From positions 1 to 34,065 of the forward strand of contig JALZVV010000163.1 of the NCBI GenBank assembly GCA_023299935.1: a stretch of 34,065 nt of DNA, written 5' to 3'. The notes beneath the pieces were generated by a model, which saw nothing but the letters and a program-made list of their open reading frames with translations, was not told the origin of the DNA and made no database searches. Made by a program: the position numbers and the translations under genes. Below are positions 25,401 to 34,065 of the stretch, in pieces; the stretch's first letter is position 1; each line of letters begins with the position of its first letter. This DNA comes from Dokdonia sp. GTDB taxonomy: Bacteria; Bacteroidota; Bacteroidia; Flavobacteriales; Flavobacteriaceae.

Positions 25401-28400
25401 TTGTATCTAAACACCCACACGCAATACAGCTTACGATATGGGACCTGGAGTGTTCCGGAGATTATTGCTTTCGCGAAAGCGAACCACATCAAAAAAATCG
25501 CCCTTACAGATATCAATAATACATCTGCCTGTCTGTCTTTTGTCCGAAAAGCCCAAGAGGCCAATATCCAAGCTGTTTTAGGCATCGATTTTAGAAATGG
25601 GATACAGCAAGAATTTGTGGCGATTGCTCAAAACAACCAAGGCTTTTTAGAAATTAACCACTTTCTATCAAAGCACCTACACGATAAAACACCTATCCCT
25701 GAGAAAGCCCCCACTTTTGCCCATAGCTATGTAATTTATCCTTTTCATAAAGTAGCACAATGGCCATACAGACTGGATAATCACGAGTATATAGGTGTTC
25801 GGATAAGAGACCTAAGCAAACTTTCATTTTTAAAATTGAGCAAGGATCAGCACTCAAAAATTGTCTTGCTAGAACCCATGACTTTTGGTTCTAAAAAGGA
25901 ATATAATATCCATAGATTATTACGTGCCATAGCAGAAAATACGCTTCTTAGTAAACTCCCTAAAAATGCACAAGCTAGTGCTCAGGACATCTTTAAAACC
26001 CCTCAGGAGTTAGCACAAGCCCTCTTGCATTTTCCCGAGATTAAAGCCACTACCCAAGCCTTGTTGGACAGTTGTCATATCCATTTTAATTTTGCTAAAA
26101 CCAAACCCCACCAAAACCTCAAACACCTCCTAGATTCTATCGCTTGTGATTATTCAAAACTGCGCAAACTATGTAAGCAAGGGCTTCCTGAGCGATATCC
26201 TAACGGTATCACCTATGCTATAAAAAGGCGGGTGATAAAAGAACTACAATTAATACAGCAGCAGCATTTTGTAGCTTTTTTTCTCATCAACTGGAAGATT
26301 ATAGAATATGCCCGAAGCAAGGATTATTATTATGTAGGTCGTGGCAGCGGTGCAAATAGTATTGTGGCGTATCTGTTGCGCATTACAGATGTAGACCCCA
26401 TTGAGCTAGATCTCTATTTTGAGCGTTTTATGAATCTCTACCGTTCCACTCCCCCAGATTTTGATATTGATTTCTCCACTTGGGACCGCGAGGATGTGAC
26501 GCGCTTTATTTTTGATGAATTTGGTAAGCAATCCCAGGTCGCATTACTCGGTGCTTATGTTACTTTTAAGCATAGTGGTGCCGTACGAGAATTGGGGAAG
26601 GTATTCGGGCTACCTAAACACGAGATAGACAAGCTTAGTGATGGGAAGTATAATCCCAATGAGCTGGATGATATCTCAAAGCTTGTCCTCACCTATGCGA
26701 GCTATTTTAATGGCAGACCTAACTATCTGAGTATTCACGCCGCAGGCATACTCATTGCAGAGCAACCTATTCACTATTTTTCGGCTACTAGTTTCCCGCC
26801 TAAAGGCTTCCCTACCGTACAGTTTGATATGCATATCGCAGAAGATGTGGGTCTTTATAAATTTGATATACTAGGACAGCGCGGACTAGGAAAAATAAAA
26901 GATGCTGTAGGTATTATTAAGGAGAATCATCCCGGTGTGCAACTGCCCGATATCCACCATACGCGACCTTTTTTTAAAGACCCAAAGATTAATGCAATGA
27001 TTGCGCGGGCTGAGTGTATTGGTTGTTTTTATGTGGAGTCGCCCGCAATGCGTATGCTACTGAAAAAACTAGCCGTAAACGATTATCTCACACTCGTGGC
27101 TGCTAGTTCTATCATACGCCCTGGCGTGGCAAAAAGCGGAATGATGCGCGAGTATATCCTCCGTCATAAAAACCCAGAAAGAGCACAGCAAGTAGGACAT
27201 CCCGTACTATTGGATATTATGCCAGATACATACGGCGTGATGGTATACCAGGAAGACGTCATTAAAGTGGCTCATCATTATGCTCATCTTGATCTAGGCG
27301 AGGCAGATGTACTACGCCGTGGGATGAGTGGGAAATACCGCTCTCGTGCTGAGTTCCTTCAGGTTAAAGAAAAGTTTAAACAAAACTGTTTTGCTCGCGG
27401 CGAAAATCCTAAAATTGTAAACGAAGTATGGCGACAGATAGAAAGTTTTGCAGGTTACGCTTTTGCTAAAGGTCATTCTGCCTCCTATGCCGTAGAGTCC
27501 TACCAAAGTCTCTATCTTAAATGCTATTATCCTCTTGAGTATATGGTAGCTACCATAAACAATGGTGGCGGTTTTTATCGTGTAGAAACCTATCTGCACG
27601 AAGCTCGATTGCAGGGCGCTAGTATTCATCCGCCCTGCGTAAACCGAAGCCAGATACAAACAATTATACAAGGAAAAGACATTATTCTAGGTTTCCAGCA
27701 CTTACACGGCCTAGAAAAAAGTACGATGATTGCACTACTCAATGCCCGTAATCATATGGGGGTATTTCACTCCCTAGACAAGTTTATAGAACGTGTGTCT
27801 ATAAGCATTGAGCAGTTGGATATTCTTATACGCATTGACGCCTTTAGAAGTACCCAAAAAGACAAACGCACGCTATTATGGGAAGCCTATTATAAAGAAC
27901 ACGCCATTCCTGATAATCTTGCTCAGCAACAACTCTTTAGCCTTGCGATACAGGATTTTACCTTGCCTACATTTGACATCACTGCTTTAGAATGTGCTTT
28001 TGACCAATTGGAACTTTTAGGTTTCCCACTCTGCGACTCTTTTATTCTTCTAGAAAAACCACCGAGTACTGCTCTACTGGCTAGTGAACTGCGGCAGTAT
28101 CTAAATAAGATCGTACGTATATATGGTTATCTCATAACAGCCAAAAGAACTCGAACGACAAGAGGCAATCGCATGTTTTTTGGCACCTTTCTAGACCAAG
28201 CTGGCCGGTGGATAGACACTGTACATTTCCCTCCCGTAGCCCAGCGTTATCCATTTAAAAGCAAAGGTATTTACTGTATTACAGGCAAGGTGGTGAGTGA
28301 GTTTGATTTCCTTACCATAGAAGTGAGCAAACTAGAACGTATGGGGTATGTGCCTGACCCTAGGTTTGATCCTACGTATAATAGGAAAGTGAGGAAAGAA

Positions 28401-28451
28401 AAAAAGGACGATTACGGAAATCTGTTTTTGCTCAATAAAGAAAAAAACTAA
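25401..28451 (+). CDS. dnaE2: Error-prone-type DNA polymerase III alpha subunit (second/short DnaE, DnaE2-like)
   Basis: PHP N-term YLNTHTQYSLRYGTWSVPEI; YYVGRGSGANSIVAYLLRITDVDPI; PPDFDIDFSTWDREDV; MVYQEDVIKVA; AFAKGHSASYA. About 1,017 aa. Track start is TTG 25377; TTG 25401 (MYLNTHTQYS) fits family N-termini better. Confidence 0.85.
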   Translation: MYLNTHTQYSLRYGTWSVPEIIAFAKANHIKKIALTDINNTSACLSFVRKAQEANIQAVLGIDFRNGIQQEFVAIAQNNQGFLEINHFLSKHLHDKTPIPEKAPTFAHSYVIYPFHKVAQWPYRLDNHEYIGVRIRDLSKLSFLKLSKDQHSKIVLLEPMTFGSKKEYNIHRLLRAIAENTLLSKLPKNAQASAQDIFKTPQELAQALLHFPEIKATTQALLDSCHIHFNFAKTKPHQNLKHLLDSIACDYSKLRKLCKQGLPERYPNGITYAIKRRVIKELQLIQQQHFVAFFLINWKIIEYARSKDYYYVGRGSGANSIVAYLLRITDVDPIELDLYFERFMNLYRSTPPDFDIDFSTWDREDVTRFIFDEFGKQSQVALLGAYVTFKHSGAVRELGKVFGLPKHEIDKLSDGKYNPNELDDISKLVLTYASYFNGRPNYLSIHAAGILIAEQPIHYFSATSFPPKGFPTVQFDMHIAEDVGLYKFDILGQRGLGKIKDAVGIIKENHPGVQLPDIHHTRPFFKDPKINAMIARAECIGCFYVESPAMRMLLKKLAVNDYLTLVAASSIIRPGVAKSGMMREYILRHKNPERAQQVGHPVLLDIMPDTYGVMVYQEDVIKVAHHYAHLDLGEADVLRRGMSGKYRSRAEFLQVKEKFKQNCFARGENPKIVNEVWRQIESFAGYAFAKGHSASYAVESYQSLYLKCYYPLEYMVATINNGGGFYRVETYLHEARLQGASIHPPCVNRSQIQTIIQGKDIILGFQHLHGLEKSTMIALLNARNHMGVFHSLDKFIERVSISIEQLDILIRIDAFRSTQKDKRTLLWEAYYKEHAIPDNLAQQQLFSLAIQDFTLPTFDITALECAFDQLELLGFPLCDSFILLEKPPSTALLASELRQYLNKIVRIYGYLITAKRTRTTRGNRMFFGTFLDQAGRWIDTVHFPPVAQRYPFKSKGIYCITGKVVSEFDFLTIEVSKLERMGYVPDPRFDPTYNRKVRKEKKDDYGNLFLLNKEKN

Positions 28452-28537
28452 ACCCACCTTTTAAAAACACATATTGCTGCTTCATAATACGTTGAGTTTG
28501 TGTTAACATATTTCAAAACAAGACAAAACATTAAACA

Positions 28538-28566
28538 AAAAAGCCACACTTATCGCGTGGCTTTTT
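28538..28566. terminator. Bidirectional intrinsic terminator
   Basis: aaaaagccacac-ttatc-gcgtggcttttt hairpin between convergent dnaE2 and the T9SS cargo gene. Confidence 0.85.
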
Positions 28567-28588
28567 GATTTTGTTACCGTCTAAAAAA

Positions 28589-31522
28589 TTAGTTCACAAT
28601 AATCTTCGCGGTTTGAAAAGTGCTTGGATTGGCACTCCCCAATCGCACTAGATATACTCCAGCAGCCATTGCTGATAAATCTAGATTAATTCTATAACCA
28701 CCATCAACTTGGGCAACTGGTTTATAAGTGAGTTGCTGCCCTAAAGTATTAAATACCGCAATAAAAATACGTTCTTCAAAATCAGTATTAAATTGAATAT
28801 CAAAATTATTATTATCTAATGAGGTCACTAGTAATTTGCCATTATTGATTTGCTGCTCTTCTATACTAAGTACTCCCGATATGTTAGCTGTATAGTCATT
28901 TGTTCGCCCAAACTGCAAATCATCACAAGGATCTAAAACATCTCCTGTTTGATCTTGATCCTCGCCCCTTAATCGCATTAAATGCATTCCATCAGTTGCA
29001 TTTGGAAAATCATCAAAATTGATTGAAAATGGAAAATCAGTATCTGCAATATTAACCAATTCATTAGATACAACTTCAGCTGCTTCAAATATATTATTGT
29101 CATTAAAGTCGATCCATAACGCATATTCAGAATCCGCAAACCCCATTTGCAATACTCCTTCAAAAGGATTATCACTATCCAATGCAAAGTTGAAAACTAT
29201 ATCAGTATTATCTGTATAGCCTTCACTTGTACCATCACAATCTACAACGATACTTTGATCTGCTAATGCTATTTGCGTAACCCCATCATTAAAACCTGCA
29301 CAGTTAGAAACTGGTTGACATAAAGAGTTCTCAATGGTCATAGTCAAAGCATCATTAGAAATATCTTGATCTTCATCAAGATCAGTAACTACAGTTATTA
29401 CATAATCCTGAAGATTAGATAAATCAATAGTTTGAGAAAAAGTATATTCTAGGGTTCCCTGAGCTATCAATGTTTCTGCAATGGTCTCAGTAAAAGGCAC
29501 GCCATCAAGATCTAAGATAATATCAAAATTTGATTGATCGGTAGATCCAAAGTTGGTGACAATTACTATCACTTCCTCTGTTGCTGTTAAAGCTGACCCC
29601 GATACTGGAGCGACAATTTCCGTGACCCCTAAGTCATTTCCAAACAGGTGCTTTACTTCTTTTGTCCTATCATCATTATCCGGGAATTCATCCTCTGCAA
29701 AAACTGTAGTCGCATCTAAAAAGTAGGTTTGTCCTTCTATAGACAAATCTATGGTTTGATTAAAAGTATAATTTACACTTTCACCTGCCAGAATAGTTCC
29801 AACAAAAGTTTCATTAGCTACTACCGTTCCATCTAAGCTTAATTGTACATCTGCGTCTACCTTATCTTCACTAGCAAAGTTTCTAATTGTAACTTCTACC
29901 GATTCTGTATCTGTTAACATACCGTCATTGGGAGTATTTATACTCGTGACACCTATATCATTAAGAAAACCTCCTGATAAATTAAAAACTCCAATTCTGG
30001 TATTCCAAAAATTATCTGCAGAAAAATATTCTGAAATATGCCAAAATGTAAAGTTATCAGGATCCATAGATAATTGAGAGTAATCTCCAAACCTATTAGT
30101 GGTTGTTTGAACACCCCCTCCATCAATTATTGTGGTTTCTGGAAATGTCATCTGTCCGAGGGGATCATTTTCAAATCTACCTGTATAAGCAACCCCTACA
30201 GGAGTATCTGGTCCTCCTACATTAAATGCTAAACCAATATTTCCTTGAGCATCAATAGCTCCACTACCCATAAAACGACTATTACCGTCAGCCGGAGCAT
30301 ATGTGCCTTCCTGATAAACAGACCAATCAGATGTATCATTATTTCTTAATTCGATCCATCGTACACCAGAAGTCATATTATCTTCTTGAACATCCACATT
30401 AAATGTAACTAACCAAGAATTATGAGTAGAAAATGGTCTATAATGCGCAGCATAAGAGATTACTCCAGTAATCATATCGATACGCTGACCCGTGCCAGGT
30501 TGAGTTAACTCCCCTGAACCAAAAGGTGCGAAAAAAGAGTCAAAAGGACTCACTGGGATTTCTAAAGGTGCTGAAACATTTGAATTAGCTGGATTATCAA
30601 AATCAATATCTAGTTCCCAAACTTTTAAATGGTCAAAAGCTGCTCCCCATCCATCATCTTGTAAATAAGTAATGTAGCCCGGAGTTTCTGGATCAAACTC
30701 TGTACCCAATAAATATGCTGGTTCAGGGCTAAAAACAGTATTTGGGTTATTAATTATATTTGGTAGATTGAAACCTTGTATTTGTGGGCTCGCACCACCA
30801 GCAAGCATTACATCCCTATCTAATGCATATATATTTTGCCCCCCTTTATTTGCTGTTAGGTAATATGCATCATGCCATACAGAGTAGTGTGGGTAATCTG
30901 GAAAAGCATCTAAAGGAAATTCATATAAAAAATAAGCTCCAGTTGGATCTGGCGTTTCAGATATTGCAATAGCTAACCCATTATTATTGACATTAAACTG
31001 ACTTACAAACCATCGATCTGCAAGCTGGTCATACATAATAATTGGATCTCCACTATTCTGACCATCCCCAATAAAATTACCTAAACTCGTTGGTCCAGCT
31101 AAAGCATTCCCTTCTTTATCATACACTATAATAACCACGTTCACCGCACTCACATAATGATTAGGACCTACAGCTCCAGATGGGTCAGGTGGTGTAGCTT
31201 GTCCTTGAGAAACATTAGGACCATCAAAACTTAATTGGAGATTACGTGCCTGCTCTGCCATATTAATAGCAGACTGTCGTATAGGATCGCCCCCTATTGG
31301 TAAAGAATTAGATGCCTCATATCCATTTACCGGAAAGTTATTTGGTATAATTTTATAATTACTCTTACCTGATGACTCAGACTGTACTAAAGGGAAATCC
31401 CTCAAAGGGATACTTTTTCCTAAATAAGTTCCTTCTCCTATTGAAGAAACAGGCTGTCCTTCTTGAGCATAATTAGTTATACAAACTAGGAGCAAAATGA
31501 ATGATAATAGATTTTTTTTCAT
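28589..31522 (-). CDS. Large secreted protein with CARDB-like repeats, GEVED domain and T9SS type A sorting domain
   Basis: Signal peptide; two CARDB-like modules (DIGVTSINTPNDG..., DLGVTEIVAPVSGS...); GEVED-like YALWIDFNDNNIFEAAEVV; C-term FNTLGQQLTYKPVAQVDGGYRINLDLSAMAAGVYLVRL...AKIIVN. Start chosen at MKKNLLSF. Confidence 0.9.
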   Translation of the reverse strand: MKKNLLSFILLLVCITNYAQEGQPVSSIGEGTYLGKSIPLRDFPLVQSESSGKSNYKIIPNNFPVNGYEASNSLPIGGDPIRQSAINMAEQARNLQLSFDGPNVSQGQATPPDPSGAVGPNHYVSAVNVVIIVYDKEGNALAGPTSLGNFIGDGQNSGDPIIMYDQLADRWFVSQFNVNNNGLAIAISETPDPTGAYFLYEFPLDAFPDYPHYSVWHDAYYLTANKGGQNIYALDRDVMLAGGASPQIQGFNLPNIINNPNTVFSPEPAYLLGTEFDPETPGYITYLQDDGWGAAFDHLKVWELDIDFDNPANSNVSAPLEIPVSPFDSFFAPFGSGELTQPGTGQRIDMITGVISYAAHYRPFSTHNSWLVTFNVDVQEDNMTSGVRWIELRNNDTSDWSVYQEGTYAPADGNSRFMGSGAIDAQGNIGLAFNVGGPDTPVGVAYTGRFENDPLGQMTFPETTIIDGGGVQTTTNRFGDYSQLSMDPDNFTFWHISEYFSADNFWNTRIGVFNLSGGFLNDIGVTSINTPNDGMLTDTESVEVTIRNFASEDKVDADVQLSLDGTVVANETFVGTILAGESVNYTFNQTIDLSIEGQTYFLDATTVFAEDEFPDNDDRTKEVKHLFGNDLGVTEIVAPVSGSALTATEEVIVIVTNFGSTDQSNFDIILDLDGVPFTETIAETLIAQGTLEYTFSQTIDLSNLQDYVITVVTDLDEDQDISNDALTMTIENSLCQPVSNCAGFNDGVTQIALADQSIVVDCDGTSEGYTDNTDIVFNFALDSDNPFEGVLQMGFADSEYALWIDFNDNNIFEAAEVVSNELVNIADTDFPFSINFDDFPNATDGMHLMRLRGEDQDQTGDVLDPCDDLQFGRTNDYTANISGVLSIEEQQINNGKLLVTSLDNNNFDIQFNTDFEERIFIAVFNTLGQQLTYKPVAQVDGGYRINLDLSAMAAGVYLVRLGSANPSTFQTAKIIVN

Positions 31523-31700
31523 GATAATTTTATTTCTTTTCAAATATAACTTTATAAATTGTAATAAGTACAGTGTACATACTTATTAAGGTACTGAACT
31601 AGGAAAAATACTACCTACATCAAAAAAATTCAGTTAATAAGGATGTTCATAAGCCTAAAAAGAGCTCTTTGTAAATCGTGTTTTTTCGCAAGAAATAAAT

Positions 31701-31708
31701 TAAATTTG
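31701..31708 (+). promoter_or_regulatory. TAAATTTG -7-like element upstream of purL
   Basis: Exact TAnnTTTG match 31 bp upstream of the ATG. Confidence 0.4.
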
Positions 31709-31738
31709 TGCCTTTGATAATCAGTACAAAAAACACGT

Positions 31739-34065
31739 ATGATCTACTTTTTTGGGAACCCTACAGCACAGGTTTATGCGGTTCAAACCGTAAAAGAAAT
31801 TTCACAAGAAGACACTCAAAAACTAGTATGGCTTTTTGGTAACCAAGCTCAACTACAAGCGTCCACAATTGACGCTTTTTTTATTGGCCCTCGTGCGGCA
31901 ATGATTACGCCTTGGAGTACCAATGCGGTTGAGATTACTCAGAACATGGCAATTGATGGAGTTGTGCGTATTGAGGAGTTCGCTTCTGCAAAGGCAGAAA
32001 CTAGCTTCGATCCAATGATCTCTCAGCAGTTTGAGGGGTTAAATCAAGATATCTTTACTGTAGCTGTCACACCAGAAGAGATACTTCCTGTAGACGATAT
32101 TGCTGCTTATAATGCACAAGAAGGATTATCGCTAAGTGATGAAGAAGTAAATTACCTAAATGAAGTAGCTACAAAAATAGATCGACCACTTACAGACTCA
32201 GAAGTTTTTGGTTTTAGCCAAGTAAACTCAGAGCACTGTCGTCACAAAATATTTAATGGCACCTTTGTAATAGACGGAGAAGAAATGCCTACTTCCCTAT
32301 TCAAATTAATTAAAGAAACATCTAAACAAAACCCAAATACTATTGTCTCTGCCTATAAAGACAATGTTGCTTTTATAGAAGGGCCACGGGCTACACAGTT
32401 TGCACCTAATACAGCAGACAAACCAGATTTTTATACAGAAAAGGACTTTGACAGTGTTATTTCGCTTAAAGCAGAAACACACAACTTCCCAACCACAGTA
32501 GAGCCATTTAACGGAGCTGCTACAGGTTCTGGAGGAGAAATTAGAGATAGACTTGCTGGAGGTAAAGGATCCCTCCCATTAGCAGGAACAGCAGTATATA
32601 TGACTCCTTTCTCTAGACTCATAGAAGATAGACCTTGGGAGGCTAATATGCCTGAGCGCAAGTGGTTGTATCAAAACCCAATAGATCTATTAATTAAAGC
32701 GTCTAACGGAGCTTCAGATTTTGGAAACAAATTCGGTCAACCTCTTATTACAGGATCGGTACTTACCTTTGAACACGAAGAAGATGGCCGTCGTATTGGA
32801 TATGACAAAGTAATCATGCAAGCTGGAGGGATTGGGTATGCAAAAAAAGAGCAAGCCCTAAAAGATACTCCTAAAGATGGAGATAAGATTGTTATTCTAG
32901 GAGGAGAAAACTACCGTATAGGTATGGGTGGTGCTGCGGTTTCTAGTGCAGATACCGGAGCTTTGGATAGTGGTATTGAGCTTAATGCTGTACAACGCTC
33001 TAATCCAGAAATGCAAAAACGCGCTGCTAATGCCATAAGAGGTATGGTAGAAAGTGATATTAACCCTATTGTATCCATACACGATCACGGTGCTGGAGGA
33101 CATCTTAACTGTCTTTCTGAACTTGTAGAAGACACAGGAGGTCATATAGATTTAGATAAATTACCTGTAGGAGACCCTACACTTTCGGCTAAAGAAATTA
33201 TTGGTAATGAGTCGCAAGAACGTATGGGACTTGTGATTGGTCAAAAAGATATAGATACATTACAACGTATTGCAGACAGAGAACGTTCTCCTATGTATCA
33301 AGTAGGTGATGTAACTACAGATCATCGCTTTACTTTTAAAAGTAAAACGACAGGGCTTAGTCCTATGGATTTACATCTAGACGATATGTTTGGAAGCTCC
33401 CCTAAAACGGTACTTACAGACAAAACCATAACACACAAATACAAGAATCCAGAATACCAACTAGAGCACTTTCACGATTACTTAGAGCAACTACTACAAC
33501 TAGAAGCAGTTGCCTGTAAAGATTGGTTAACTAACAAAGTAGACCGTTGTGTAGGAGGTCGTGTGGCTAAACAACAATGCGCTGGACCACTACAATTACC
33601 GCTTAACAATGTAGGGGTAATGGCAATGGATTACAAAAACAATACAGGAATCGCAACATCTATTGGACACTCTCCTATTTCGGGATTAATTGATCCTGTT
33701 GCAGGAAGTAAAAACAGTATTGCAGAGGCCTTAACTAATATTGTTTGGGCACCACTTACAGAAAATTTAAAGAGCATAAGTCTTAGTGCAAACTGGATGT
33801 GGCCTTGTAAAAACCCTGGAGAAGATGCTCGCTTATACAAAGCGGTAGAAGCTATCTCACAAATGGCAATAAATCTAGGTATTAATATACCTACAGGAAA
33901 AGACAGCCTCTCTATGAAACAAAAATATCCTGATGGTGATATTATTGCTCCTGGAACGGTAGTAATAAGTGCTGCAGGAAGCTGTGATGATATTAATAAA
34001 GTGGTAGAACCTGTCTTGCAAAAAGATGGAGGAGCAATTTACTATATTAATATGTCTGGCGATAC
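31739..34065 (+). CDS. purL: Phosphoribosylformylglycinamidine synthase, 3'-truncated by the window end
   Basis: Open frame from ATG 31739 to the window edge (absent from the ORF track because it has no stop). FGFSQVNSEHCRHKIFNG, SLKAETHNFPTTVEPFNGAATGSGGEIRDR, VSIHDHGAGGHLNCLSELV. Confidence 0.96.
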   Translation, partial: MIYFFGNPTAQVYAVQTVKEISQEDTQKLVWLFGNQAQLQASTIDAFFIGPRAAMITPWSTNAVEITQNMAIDGVVRIEEFASAKAETSFDPMISQQFEGLNQDIFTVAVTPEEILPVDDIAAYNAQEGLSLSDEEVNYLNEVATKIDRPLTDSEVFGFSQVNSEHCRHKIFNGTFVIDGEEMPTSLFKLIKETSKQNPNTIVSAYKDNVAFIEGPRATQFAPNTADKPDFYTEKDFDSVISLKAETHNFPTTVEPFNGAATGSGGEIRDRLAGGKGSLPLAGTAVYMTPFSRLIEDRPWEANMPERKWLYQNPIDLLIKASNGASDFGNKFGQPLITGSVLTFEHEEDGRRIGYDKVIMQAGGIGYAKKEQALKDTPKDGDKIVILGGENYRIGMGGAAVSSADTGALDSGIELNAVQRSNPEMQKRAANAIRGMVESDINPIVSIHDHGAGGHLNCLSELVEDTGGHIDLDKLPVGDPTLSAKEIIGNESQERMGLVIGQKDIDTLQRIADRERSPMYQVGDVTTDHRFTFKSKTTGLSPMDLHLDDMFGSSPKTVLTDKTITHKYKNPEYQLEHFHDYLEQLLQLEAVACKDWLTNKVDRCVGGRVAKQQCAGPLQLPLNNVGVMAMDYKNNTGIATSIGHSPISGLIDPVAGSKNSIAEALTNIVWAPLTENLKSISLSANWMWPCKNPGEDARLYKAVEAISQMAINLGINIPTGKDSLSMKQKYPDGDIIAPGTVVISAAGSCDDINKVVEPVLQKDGGAIYYINMSGD

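Noticed and set aside
1-34065. Mobile element, prophage, defence island, tRNA or rRNA genes
   Set aside because: No transposase, integrase, phage or defence-type proteins and no clear tRNA/rRNA sequence were recognised by reading; a tRNAscan/BLAST run would be needed for certainty.

Overview
The window looks like a 34-kb chromosomal segment of a flavobacterium (Bacteroidetes). The case rests on low GC, TAnnTTTG promoter elements, a T9SS C-terminal domain, head-GIN/DUF4097-type proteins and a SusC-type plug. I see no phage, transposase, CRISPR, rRNA or tRNA. Left to right: lon (-); an ECF sigma / anti-sigma / beta-solenoid adhesin operon (+); an acidic lipoprotein, a UMF1-type MFS transporter and an M48 lipoprotein peptidase (-); tandem msrB paralogs, a lipoprotein and lpdA (+); a SusC-plug/VWA fusion protein and an OMP (-); rny (-), a structured RNA candidate that I interpret as 6S (6S-Flavo type), zapA and a coiled-coil protein (-); a tight GH63-like glycosidase / SSS symporter / glycerate kinase operon (-), divergent from murQ and a small membrane protein (+); a DinB-fold protein (-); a Y-family polymerase plus a short second DnaE (+); a large T9SS cargo protein (-); and 5'-partial-free, 3'-truncated purL (+). 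The most interesting signals are: (1) the three-gene operon, which looks like a mannosyl-/glucosyl-glycerate (e.g. red-algal digeneaside) uptake and catabolism unit; (2) a rod-like 6S-type RNA between rny and zapA; (3) a dispersed palindrome GCTTTCGCGAAAGC that occurs both between genes and in-frame inside genes, always encoding AFAKA; (4) a Pol IV + DnaE2 pair without ImuA/ImuB, embedded in odd repeat-rich spacers; and (5) a domesticated SusC plug fused to a VWA/YfbK-type protein.
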